Source of the DNA: Actinomycetes bacterium
Lineage (GTDB): Bacteria; Actinomycetota; Actinomycetes; Actinomycetales; Cellulomonadaceae
Length of the DNA stretch: 5,603 nucleotides
Direction of reading: 5' to 3'
Assembly (NCBI GenBank): GCA_023460255.1
Contig: JAEWQZ010000397.1
Coordinates: 1-5,603, forward strand
This document shows positions 1 through 5,510 of the stretch, in pieces (the first letter of the stretch is position 1; each line of letters starts with the position of its first letter). The notes beneath the pieces are model-generated. The model searched no databases, had not been told where the DNA came from, and saw nothing but the letters and a program-made list of their open reading frames with translations. The position numbers and the translations under genes are program-made.

Positions 1-535
1 CGGCTCGGCCGAGCCCAGCACGGCGGCGCCCACCGCGACCGCGGAGGAGACGCCGACCGAGACGCCCACGGAGACACCGCCGGAGGAGCCCACGCCCGAG
101 GCGACCGGCGTCGTGCTGAGCGCGGCCGGCGTCGGCGACGTGCCCATGGGGACGCCGGACCCGCGTGCGGCGCTGGAGGCGCTCCTCGGGCCGGCGGAGT
201 GGGAGACGCCGGACCTCCCGTGCGGGCCCGGCGACGTCGACGCCCTCCAGTGGGGCGCCCTGTCCGTGAGCACGCTCGAGGGCGCGCTGTGGGGCTGGGA
301 CATCAACCCGGGGCGCGGGGCGCTGCCCGCCGGCGTCGTCGTCGAGTCGGGCGTGACGCCCTACCAGCCGCTCGCCGACGCCCTCGCCCTGCCGGGCGCG
401 TCCGGCCCCGACTACCTGGAGAGCCTGGACCTGCTCTACGTGGAGGCCGGCGGGGTGCAGTACTACGGGTCGGGCGCGGACGCGGCGACGTCGGAGATCC
501 AGATCACCGGGGTCAACGTCATCACCTGCGGATAG
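1..535 (+). CDS. C-terminal part of an exported protein or lipoprotein with a Glu/Thr/Pro linker (partial)
   Basis: The reading frame is open from the left edge (first full codon at base 2) to a TAG at 533-535, so the true start and any signal peptide lie outside the window. I do not recognise a named family. The first ~36 residues form a linker of Glu, Thr, Pro and Ala with imperfect E-T-P-T units, the kind that follows the anchored Cys of actinobacterial lipoproteins or a signal peptide. A compact ~140-residue globular part follows. It has one Cys in a LPCGPGD motif and another as the penultimate residue (ITCG), which could form a disulfide outside the cell. Its two halves, each with a GxxxxxP...AL pattern, may be degenerate repeats, but this is only an impression. 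A GTG at 113 is in frame but lies inside the continuous coding frame and has no convincing ribosome-binding site, so it is not favoured as a start. Extracytoplasmic location is inferred; function is unknown. Confidence 0.8.
   Translation, partial: GSAEPSTAAPTATAEETPTETPTETPPEEPTPEATGVVLSAAGVGDVPMGTPDPRAALEALLGPAEWETPDLPCGPGDVDALQWGALSVSTLEGALWGWDINPGRGALPAGVVVESGVTPYQPLADALALPGASGPDYLESLDLLYVEAGGVQYYGSGADAATSEIQITGVNVITCG
47..94 (+). repeat. Degenerate 12-bp tandem repeat encoding E-T-P-T units
   Basis: Three consecutive 12-base units (47-58, 59-70, 71-82), each beginning GAGAC, encode ETPT, ETPT and ETPP. A fourth diverged unit (83-94) encodes EEPT. This forms the acidic, proline-rich linker of the partial exported protein. 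Such coding repeats can change length by slippage. Confidence 0.65.
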
Positions 536-586
536 CGGGGGGTTGCGGCGCGCCGGGCGGGGGGAGGAGTGCCGGCCGTGATCGGC

Positions 587-617
587 TGGACCCATTCGCG
601 CCGGGAGCCGGTATCAT
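587..617 (+). promoter_or_regulatory. Putative sigma-A-type promoter of tRNA-Gly
   Basis: A TATCAT hexamer at 612-617 matches five of six bases of the -10 consensus. A TGGACC at 587-592 matches four of six bases of TTGACA, with a somewhat long 19-bp spacer. Transcription would start near 624, about 20 bases before the mature tRNA, after a G+C-rich discriminator as is usual for stable-RNA promoters. The -10 is the convincing part; the -35 assignment is tentative. Confidence 0.5.
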
Positions 618-644
618 CGTCGGGCGCGCTCCGAGGGGCGCCGC

Positions 645-718
645 GCGGGTGTAGTTCAATGGTAGAACTTCAGCTTCCCAAGCTGAGAGCGCGGGTTCGA
701 TTCCCGTCACCCGCTCCA
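645..718 (+). tRNA. tRNA-Gly, anticodon CCC
   Basis: A complete cloverleaf can be folded by eye. The acceptor stem is GCGGGTG (645-651) with CACCCGC (708-714). The D arm is GTTC (654-657) with GAAC (665-668). The anticodon stem is TCAGC (670-674) with GCTGA (682-686), around the loop TTCCCAA, giving anticodon CCC at 677-679. The T arm is 691-695 with 703-707, around TTCGATT. The discriminator base is T715, and CCA is encoded at 716-718. The anticodon reads glycine GGG codons. The gene is intact and has a promoter-like element upstream. An integrase gene begins 107 bases after its 3' end and points away from it, so the 3' half of this tRNA is the probable attachment site of an integrative element. 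If so, this copy is the reconstituted attL-side tRNA. Confidence 0.96.
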
Positions 719-728
719 TCGTTTCCGC

Positions 729-761
729 AGGTCAGAGCGTTGTGGACGCTCTGTCGGACCT
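729..761 (+). repeat. Perfect 7-bp inverted repeat with outer 4-bp arms, between tRNA and integrase
   Basis: CAGAGCG (733-739) and CGCTCTG (747-753) are perfect inverted arms around a 7-base loop. Outside them AGGT (729-732) and ACCT (758-761) can also pair, leaving a 4-base bulge TCGG on one side. It lies 10 bases after the tRNA CCA end. No T-run follows, so it is a poor intrinsic terminator. It could assist tRNA 3' processing or termination, or be a protein-binding site of the attachment region. Confidence 0.55.
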
Positions 762-787
762 CCCTGGGACCCTTCTGCTGGTCGGCT

Positions 788-806
788 CGTGCCATAACGT
801 GCCATA
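788..806 (+). repeat. Direct repeat CGTGCCATA x2 at 10-bp spacing upstream of the integrase
   Basis: CGTGCCATA occurs at 788-796 and again at 798-806, an exact 9-base repeat with a 10-base period, or one helical turn. The second copy ends 18 bases before the integrase ATG. Arm-type integrase sites, excisionase sites and repressor operators often look like this. A TAnnnT -10-like element (795-800) lies within the repeats, so binding here could also control integrase transcription. The repeat is seen; its role is inferred. Confidence 0.6.
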
Positions 807-824
807 GCGAAGTGGGATCCGACC

Positions 825-2204
825 ATGACGACTGCGACCACTGCCCGACGTCACCGCCGCGCCTCCGGCGCCGTCCGCCGATTGCCCTCCGGGCGCTGGC
901 AGGCGAGGTACACGGGGCCCGACGGGACGCTGCGGACCTTGGGGACGTTTGCGACCAAGGCCGAGGCCGACCAGGAGCTCGCGCACGAGGTGTCCCGGAT
1001 GGCGCATGGGGTGTGGCGGGACCCGCGGCTGGGCGAGCAGCCGCTCGGGGAGTGGTTCCGGGGGTGGATCGCGACGCGCGGGGATCTGGCGCCGAGTACG
1101 CGGGAGCTGTACTCGCGGCTGCTGGAGCGGTGGATCGACGCCGAGGTGCCGGTGGCCGGCGGAGCCCGGCCGCGGACGGTTCGACTCGGTGCGCAGTCGC
1201 TGGCGTCGGTGACGCCGGCCGCGGTGCGGGAGTGGGACGCCGCGGTGCTGGCCGAGGCGTCGAGGCGGGCCGGCGAGCGGTGGTCACGGGCGGCGTCGAC
1301 GCCGAAGCGCGTCAACGCGGCGATCCGGACGTGGGCTTCGGAGAACGGGCGCGCGGTCGCGGAGACCGGGCGGATGCCGGTCGAGCTGCGGGAGGCATGG
1401 CTCGAGGCGACTGGTGGTGTTGTCGCGGATGCGCGCGAGGGCCGTCGCAATCTCGGTCACACCGAGGCCGCGCAGGCCTACCGGCTGCTGCATACCGGGC
1501 TGGCGCAAGCGGTGTCCGACGGGCTGATCCCGGCGAACCCGTGCGCGATCAAGGGTGCGAGCCAGCGCGACTCGCGGCACCGGACCGAGCGTCGGGTGCT
1601 GGCTCCGGAAGAGCTGTGGGCGCTGGCCGAGGCGATGCCCGAGCGCTACCGCGCGGCGGTCGTGGTGTCGTTCCTCTCGGGGCTGCGGGCAGGGGAGCTC
1701 TTCGCGCTCCAGCGGAAGCACGTCGACCTCGCAGCCAGGACGGTCCGCGTCGAGCAGTCACTCTCGCGCCCGGGCGCCGGCGGCGCTGGGCCGTTCTCAG
1801 GCACCAAGTCCCGCGCCGGCCTCCGCACGGTCGCCCTACCGGCGGTGGCCGTCGAAGTCCTCGCCGAGCACATGACTCGGTTCACGCCGGAGCGACGGGA
1901 AGCTCTCGTCTTCGGCACGGCGTCAGGCCGCCCGCTCACGAGCGGCAGCCGCTCGACGATGTTCGCCCGGGCCCGTCGCACGATCGGTCGCGACGACCTC
2001 ACCTGGCACGACCTCCGCCACTCGGCGTTGACCCTCGTCGCCCTCACCGGCGCGACGCTCCCCGAGCTCATGCAGCGCGCCGGCCACTCCACGCCCCGCG
2101 CGGCCCTGCACTACCAGCACGCCGCCGCCGACGCCCAGCGCCGCATCGCTGCCGACCTCGACCTGGCAATCGCCAAGGCTGGCACCTCGAGGGGTCGGAG
2201 CTGA
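825..2204 (+). CDS. Tyrosine recombinase (site-specific integrase) with an inserted Lsr2-like DNA-binding segment
   Basis: A 459-residue integrase that would catalyse site-specific recombination between an element and the chromosome. Residues ~15-60 (GRWQARYTGPDG, then a helix) look like the AP2-like arm-binding domain. Residues ~70-245 are the helical core-binding region, and ~255-445 the catalytic domain. All catalytic residues are visible: R288 (SGLRAGE), K328 (GTKSR), H395 and R398 (HDLRHS), H421 (GHST) and the nucleophile Y430. It therefore appears intact and potentially active. The core-binding region carries an extra ~60 residues (about 150-210), inside which 165-196 resembles the Lsr2 C-terminal DNA-binding domain (IRTWASENG...TGRMP). 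The ATG at 825 has a weak GTGGGA element 7 bases upstream and gives the expected N-terminus. The gene reads away from the adjacent tRNA-Gly, whose 3' end is its likely target. Assignment to the family is secure; element type and activity are inferred. Confidence 0.95.
   Translation: MTTATTARRHRRASGAVRRLPSGRWQARYTGPDGTLRTLGTFATKAEADQELAHEVSRMAHGVWRDPRLGEQPLGEWFRGWIATRGDLAPSTRELYSRLLERWIDAEVPVAGGARPRTVRLGAQSLASVTPAAVREWDAAVLAEASRRAGERWSRAASTPKRVNAAIRTWASENGRAVAETGRMPVELREAWLEATGGVVADAREGRRNLGHTEAAQAYRLLHTGLAQAVSDGLIPANPCAIKGASQRDSRHRTERRVLAPEELWALAEAMPERYRAAVVVSFLSGLRAGELFALQRKHVDLAARTVRVEQSLSRPGAGGAGPFSGTKSRAGLRTVALPAVAVEVLAEHMTRFTPERREALVFGTASGRPLTSGSRSTMFARARRTIGRDDLTWHDLRHSALTLVALTGATLPELMQRAGHSTPRAALHYQHAAADAQRRIAADLDLAIAKAGTSRGRS
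1317..1412 (+). other. Lsr2 C-terminal-like DNA-binding domain embedded in the integrase
   Basis: Integrase residues 165-196 (AAIRTWASENG... to ...WLEAT) align without gaps to the C-terminal domain of Mycobacterium tuberculosis Lsr2 as I recall it (AAIREWARRNG... to ...YHAAT), with 15 identities over 32 positions. Shared features are the AIRxWA helix, the NG turn, the GRxP element and a final helix ending in AT. In Lsr2 the RGR of this element enters the AT-rich minor groove; here it reads TGR, so the first Arg is replaced by Thr181 while Gly182 and Arg183 are kept. The segment lies between the first and last helices of the core-binding region, before the conserved AYRLLHTGLAQAVSDGLI stretch. 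The comparison was made from memory. Confidence 0.7.
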
Positions 2205-2440
2205 GCAGCGCCTTGCTGGCGTGCGCGGTCGGGGTCGGGCGGAGCAGGTCGGAGGCGTGGGGCGAGGGCGAAGAACTCGGGGTCGAGCCATCGCCCGAAT
2301 CGCGGCGGGCACCCGTCGGCGTTGCGGGGACGGAGGTCCCTTGCTGGCATTGTGGCCGGTTCGGGACGGTGATCAGGTCCGATCCTGCCTGCGCCGGTAA
2401 CAAGAACGGGACGGTGTCCGGCTTGTCGCCTACTGATCCG
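2205..2440. other. Intergenic gap between integrase and lipoprotein operon
   Basis: 236 bases with no convincing gene on either strand. CCTTGCTGGC occurs twice, at 2211-2220 and 2339-2348. The five-base arms GGGAC (2327-2331) and GTCCC (2336-2340) could form a small hairpin after the integrase, but no T-run follows, so it is a weak terminator at best. The right third holds the duplicated CGGGACGGTG motif annotated separately. The promoter of the lipoprotein pair must lie here or further upstream; I see no clear -35/-10 pair. Confidence 0.5.
2355..2419 (+). repeat. Duplicated motif GCCGGT + CGGGACGGTG upstream of the first lipoprotein gene
   Basis: GCCGGT (2355-2360) is followed after one base by CGGGACGGTG (2362-2371). 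GCCGGT (2393-2398) is followed after eight bases by CGGGACGGTG (2407-2416). The 10-base element is exactly repeated 45 bases apart. In each copy GGAC is followed shortly by GTCC (2364-2367 with 2377-2380; 2409-2412 with 2416-2419), giving small dyads. The second copy ends 24 bases before the ATG at 2441. This could be a regulator site; no regulator gene is visible in the window. Confidence 0.45.
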
Positions 2441-3091
2441 ATGACTCCAGGGTTCGCCCGGACTGGCCGGGTGCTCGCGCTCGTGGCGCTTCTCGCCACG
2501 TTGGCTGCCTGCTCGCCGGCGCCGGTAGAGCCGAGCGAGTCGGTGCCCGAGGTCGCTGACGCCAACCGTGCGTGGATCGACGGAATCCTGGCCGGCGAGG
2601 TGAGCGACTTCGAGCGTGAGGTCCTGGCGGACTACTGGGTCACCGACGAGGAGTACGCCCGGGCGCGGGAGACTGTCCGCTCGTGCATGGAGGATCGCGG
2701 CTACGAGGTGATCCTCGGCGAGGGCCAGATGTCCGTGTATCCGCGCTCGGGCTCCGCGGCGGTTCGAGGTACCGCAGAGGAGACGCTTTCGGCTCAGGAC
2801 GAAGCGCTCGCCGAGTGCGAAGCGGGCTTTCTCCCCAACGTCGAGGCGGCGTACTCGGGCCTGCGGCACAACCCGGAGGGCTGGAGCTGGTACGAGGCGA
2901 TTCAGGCGTGCATCGAGCGGCTTGGGCTCGAGGAGCTCGACGAAGGACGGGGTATGCCCGAGGACGAGATGCTTGCCCGCCTCGAGTCGGACGATGCGTT
3001 CTTGTGGAGGTGCCGCACCGACCCGTGGACGGTGGCGAGAGAGGGCGAACTACCGTACGACGTCTTCCCGCCGCCGGGTGTCGAGCCGTGA
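2441..3091 (+). CDS. Small Cys-rich lipoprotein, first of a tandem paralogous pair
   Basis: A 216-residue predicted lipoprotein. Residues 1-23 form a signal peptide with Arg residues (R7, R10), a Leu/Ala core and the lipobox LAAC, giving lipidated Cys24 and anchoring on the outer face of the membrane. The mature part is acidic and mostly helical, with motifs SDFEREVLADYW, VTDEEYARAR, NPEGWSWYEAIQACIERLG and CRTDPW. Four further cysteines (C82, C116, C147, C171) are conserved in position in the downstream paralogue and probably form two disulfides. I do not recognise a named family or an enzymatic motif, so the function is unknown. The ATG at 2441 gives the most compact signal peptide; an in-frame GTG at 2414 would add nine residues and neither start has a strong Shine-Dalgarno. 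Its TGA overlaps the GTG of the next gene by four bases, so the two are co-translated. It could be cargo of the integrative element or a chromosomal gene. Confidence 0.85.
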   Translation: MTPGFARTGRVLALVALLATLAACSPAPVEPSESVPEVADANRAWIDGILAGEVSDFEREVLADYWVTDEEYARARETVRSCMEDRGYEVILGEGQMSVYPRSGSAAVRGTAEETLSAQDEALAECEAGFLPNVEAAYSGLRHNPEGWSWYEAIQACIERLGLEELDEGRGMPEDEMLARLESDDAFLWRCRTDPWTVAREGELPYDVFPPPGVEP

Positions 3092-3714
3092 GCCGACCGC
3101 GAGCCGCGCTGGCCTCCTCGCTTCTCGCGCTGTTGGCGGTCGCAGGCTGTTCCACGCGACCGTCGGGCCCGGCGGAGGAGATGCCCGAGATCGCCGACAT
3201 GTGGCGCGCGCGAATCGACCAGCAAGTCGACTCGGGAGCCTTGAGCGATTTTGAGCGTGACGCCCTAGCGGACTACTGGGTGACCGACGAGGAGTACGCC
3301 CAGGCGCGCGAGCAGATGCCTGCGTGCATGGCGGAGCGTGGCTTCATCGCTGACCTCCACCCCGAGGGGGGTGTGTCCATAGCTGTGGACCCGGCGTTCT
3401 GGGGCGACGCGACCGCCGAGGACCCCGAGGTCGATGCGGCAATGAACGCTGCGGTGATCGAGTGCCAAGATGGCACTGCCTACGTCGAGGCGTACTACTG
3501 GGACATGCGCTCGAACCCGCAGGGGTGGGACTTCTGGGAGGCGCTGGCGGCGTGCGCGGAGCGGCTGGGGCTGTCCGAGGGCGTGGGGATGTCCACGGAG
3601 GAGCTCAAGGTCGCGACCGAGGAGTCGGAGGAGTTCCTTGCCGAGTGCCGGTCGGACCCGTGGTCGCTGGCGCAGGGCCGTGAGCCGGTGGGCGGGCCCG
3701 ATGTCGGGGACTGA
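3088..3714 (+). CDS. Small Cys-rich lipoprotein, second of a tandem paralogous pair
   Basis: A 208-residue predicted lipoprotein starting at a GTG that overlaps the upstream stop codon as GTGA. The start is supported by the compact signal peptide it yields (R3, R5, Leu/Ala core) and the lipobox VAGC, with lipidated Cys21. An open frame continues upstream of this GTG but is only a shadow of the first gene. The mature part is clearly paralogous to its neighbour: LSDFERDALADYW, VTDEEYAQARE, NPQGWDFWEALAACAERLG and CRSDPW. The four non-lipid cysteines C80, C126, C156 and C177 are equivalent. The central stretch between the first and second of these cysteines is the most divergent, and the C-terminus is a short GP-rich tail. 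Function is unknown. A predicted terminator follows six bases after the stop, so these two genes probably end a transcription unit. Confidence 0.87.
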   Translation: MSRPRAALASSLLALLAVAGCSTRPSGPAEEMPEIADMWRARIDQQVDSGALSDFERDALADYWVTDEEYAQAREQMPACMAERGFIADLHPEGGVSIAVDPAFWGDATAEDPEVDAAMNAAVIECQDGTAYVEAYYWDMRSNPQGWDFWEALAACAERLGLSEGVGMSTEELKVATEESEEFLAECRSDPWSLAQGREPVGGPDVGD

Positions 3715-3719
3715 GGAGA

Positions 3720-3747
3720 GCGGGTGCAGGGTCCACCCGCCGTTTCT
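3720..3747 (+). terminator. Intrinsic terminator after the lipoprotein pair
   Basis: GCGGGTG (3720-3726) and CACCCGC (3734-3740) form a perfect 7-bp GC-rich stem with a 7-base loop, followed by CGTTTCT. It begins six bases after the TGA of the second lipoprotein gene. The T-run is short, as is common in actinobacteria. It separates the lipoprotein unit from the exporter operon and also covers the in-frame GTG at 3724, which argues against that codon as a start. Confidence 0.6.
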
Positions 3748-3771
3748 CCCACCCTGCGCGCAGCCGCTCGG

Positions 3772-3786
3772 GACAATGACGTCGTG
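3772..3786 (+). promoter_or_regulatory. Possible -10 element for a leaderless adaptor transcript
   Basis: GACAAT (3772-3777) matches TATAAT at four of six positions, including the key second A and final T. It ends six bases before the GTG at 3784, the spacing that places transcription start on the start codon. No good -35 is seen. Leaderless starts are common in actinobacteria, and no Shine-Dalgarno is visible before this GTG. Confidence 0.35.
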
Positions 3787-4821
3787 AGCAAGGGTGGCGG
3801 GCGCGGTCGATCGGGCGCGACGGCGGGGACGGTCGGGATCGCCGTGGTGGCACTGGTCGCGTCCGGCGCGGTCGTGGGCGCGGTGCTGCTGGGGCAGGAT
3901 GCGCCGTCGTCGGTGGCGGCGCCGGGCGGTGCGCGGGTGGCGCCGGTGTCGGTGGAGACCTATGACGGGACGCGGCGGGTGTCGGCGACCCCGGTGCTCG
4001 CCGACCCTATGACCCTGACGCTGGGGTCGTTCGGGCGGGTGCGCTCGTCGGGGTGCGTGCCCGGCGCGGTGGTTGCGTCGGGGTCGAGCCCGCTGGTCCT
4101 GGACGACCGGCCGATGTTGGCGCTGGCGACGGCGGCACCGTTGTGGCGCGACCTGGACGTGGGTGCCCGCGGCCCCGACGTCGCAGACCTGCAGACCGAG
4201 CTGGCCCGCCTGGGCCATGCGGTGACCGTCGACGGCGTCTTCGGGCCCGGCACACGGGCGGCGGTCCGTGCTGTGCTCGCGGGCCACGGCGTCGTCCGGC
4301 CGTCCGGTGCACTGGAGTCCTCCGACGTGATGTGGCTGCCCGCCCCGGAGGTGACCGTGACGACGTGCGCTGTGGCGGTGGGCGATGCGTTCGCCGGGGG
4401 CGAGGTCGCCACGGTGGGCGGTGGCCTCGTCGCCCTGGAGATCGGCGGGACGGACCCGGTCGAGAGCTGGGTGGCCCGCTTCCAGACAGCGACGGCGCCG
4501 ATCAACCCCGACCGCACGGTCACCGACGCCGCCTTCCTGGCCGCCGTCGAGGCCTCCCCGCTGCTGGACTGGTCGCAGACCGAAGGGGCCGGGACGTTCG
4601 ACCTCGAGCTGGCGCTGGCGGAGCCGGTGCAGGTCGCGGTCGTTCCTCCGGCGGCCCTGTTCGCCCTGGCCGGGGACCGGGCCTGTCTGGTGGCCGCCGA
4701 CGGCGCCGTCCTGCCGGTCCGGGTGGTCGCCTCCGCGCTCGGCCAGACCCTGGTCGAGGTCGACGGCCCGGTCCCGGACCAGGTGTCCCTGGACCCGGGT
4801 GACGACCTGACCTGCCCGTGA
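3784..4821 (+). CDS. MacA/HlyD-like periplasmic-adaptor protein with peptidoglycan-binding domain
   Basis: A 345-residue adaptor of a tripartite ABC export system, anchored in the membrane with its bulk outside. Residues ~14-36 form one hydrophobic segment after a short basic start (GRGRS). A PG_binding_1-type domain lies at ~123-170, with the hallmark LDVGARGPDVADLQTEL and VDGVFGPGTRAAVRA stretches. The C-terminal third (~275-340, with VVPPAALF...LVEVDG) resembles the beta-rich membrane-proximal part of HlyD/MacA adaptors. Cysteines are at 91, 195, 301 and 344. Peptidoglycan binding probably fixes the pump to the wall in place of an outer-membrane partner. A GTG at 3724 is also in frame and has AGGAG five bases upstream. 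I prefer 3784 because 3724 lies in the predicted terminator, the intervening ~20 codons have poorer GC3, and 3784 gives a normal signal-anchor. The stop overlaps the ATPase start by four bases. Confidence 0.88.
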   Translation: MSKGGGRGRSGATAGTVGIAVVALVASGAVVGAVLLGQDAPSSVAAPGGARVAPVSVETYDGTRRVSATPVLADPMTLTLGSFGRVRSSGCVPGAVVASGSSPLVLDDRPMLALATAAPLWRDLDVGARGPDVADLQTELARLGHAVTVDGVFGPGTRAAVRAVLAGHGVVRPSGALESSDVMWLPAPEVTVTTCAVAVGDAFAGGEVATVGGGLVALEIGGTDPVESWVARFQTATAPINPDRTVTDAAFLAAVEASPLLDWSQTEGAGTFDLELALAEPVQVAVVPPAALFALAGDRACLVAADGAVLPVRVVASALGQTLVEVDGPVPDQVSLDPGDDLTCP

Positions 4822-5510
4822 GCGACGCGATGGGCAGGATGGGCGCCGTGGTGCGCGTGCGGGGGCTGGGGCACGCCTTCGCTCCGGCGCCGCCGCTGTT
4901 CACGGACCTGGACCTCGACCTGGTCCCCGGCGAGGTGGTGGCCGTCGTCGGCCCGTCGGGGTCGGGCAAGTCCACGCTGCTGTCGATCCTGGCCGGCTGG
5001 GTGACCCCGACCGCCGGCACGGTGGAGCGGGTCGGCGTGGCGCATGTGGGTTGGGTGCTGCAGAACCCGCACGGGGTGCCTCGGCGCACCGCGCTGGACC
5101 ACGTCGTCCTGCCCCTGCTCGCCCGGGGGCTGGCCCGCCGCGACGCCGAGGACGAGGCCGCTGCGATCTTGGACCGGTTCGCCCTGGCGGCCGTGACCGA
5201 CCGGCAGTTCCGGGCCCTGTCCGGCGGCGAGGCGCAGCGCCTCATGCTCGCGCGGGCTGTGGCCACCGCCGCGGACCTGCTGCTGGTGGACGAGCCGACG
5301 GCCCAGCTCGACCTGACCACCGCAGCCACGGTCAACGCGGTCCTGGCCGGGATCGCGCAGGACGACGCGATCGTCGTGGTCGCCACGCACGACCCGCACA
5401 CCCGCGACGCCTGCACCCGCGTGCTCGACCTCGCCGACCACGCCCCCCACACCGCGCTCGCCGACGTCGGCGGCCCCACCGCCGGCCCCGGTGAGCCGGG
5501 AGTGCGGTGA
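4818..5510 (+). CDS. ABC transporter ATP-binding protein, MacB/LolD type
   Basis: A 230-residue ABC ATPase that would hydrolyse ATP in the cytoplasm to drive the adjacent permease and adaptor. Visible motifs are Walker A GPSGSGKST (45-53), Q-loop Q82 (LQNP), signature LSGGE (134-138), Walker B LLLVDEP (154-160) with catalytic Glu159, D-loop QLD (163-165) and switch His191 (ATHD). Length and sequence fit the MacB/LolD/FtsE-like group that pairs with FtsX-type permeases. The GTG start overlaps the adaptor stop as GTGA, implying translational coupling; an ATG at 4830 and a GTG at 4848 are further in-frame alternatives. The last ~20 residues are a Gly/Pro-rich tail. All catalytic motifs are intact. 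The exported substrate cannot be told from the sequence; related systems handle peptides, lipoproteins or antibiotics. Confidence 0.95.
   Translation: MSDAMGRMGAVVRVRGLGHAFAPAPPLFTDLDLDLVPGEVVAVVGPSGSGKSTLLSILAGWVTPTAGTVERVGVAHVGWVLQNPHGVPRRTALDHVVLPLLARGLARRDAEDEAAAILDRFALAAVTDRQFRALSGGEAQRLMLARAVATAADLLLVDEPTAQLDLTTAATVNAVLAGIAQDDAIVVVATHDPHTRDACTRVLDLADHAPHTALADVGGPTAGPGEPGVR

Noticed and set aside
2326..2341. Small hairpin GGGAC/GTCCC as an integrase terminator
   Set aside because: The stem has only five or six pairs, no T-run follows, and it lies more than 120 bases after the integrase stop codon.
569..2440. A stop-free frame on the + strand running from 569 into the first lipoprotein gene
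   Set aside because: It crosses the tRNA and overlaps the integrase in another frame, with Arg/Gly/Ala-rich low-complexity translation typical of off-frame GC-rich DNA. Only the part from 2441 has a signal peptide and paralogue support.
2111..2869. Open frame on the - strand spanning the integrase end, the gap and the first lipoprotein gene
   Set aside because: It overlaps two supported + strand genes, has no recognisable motif or ribosome-binding site, and its continuity is explained by GC bias.
3734..3745. CACCCGC followed by CGTTTC, echoing the tRNA-Gly 3' acceptor strand (708-714) and its downstream CGTTTC (719-725 region), as a possible attR
   Set aside because: Only two short blocks match, and they are separated by five bases at the tRNA but adjacent here. 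No T-arm or anticodon-arm sequence is duplicated. The block is fully explained as the right arm of a terminator stem.
3960..5450. Long open frame on the - strand opposite the adaptor and ATPase genes
   Set aside because: It is antisense to two genes with clear family motifs. Its translation is Arg/Ala/Gly/Pro-rich without recognisable domains, as expected opposite GC3-rich coding DNA.
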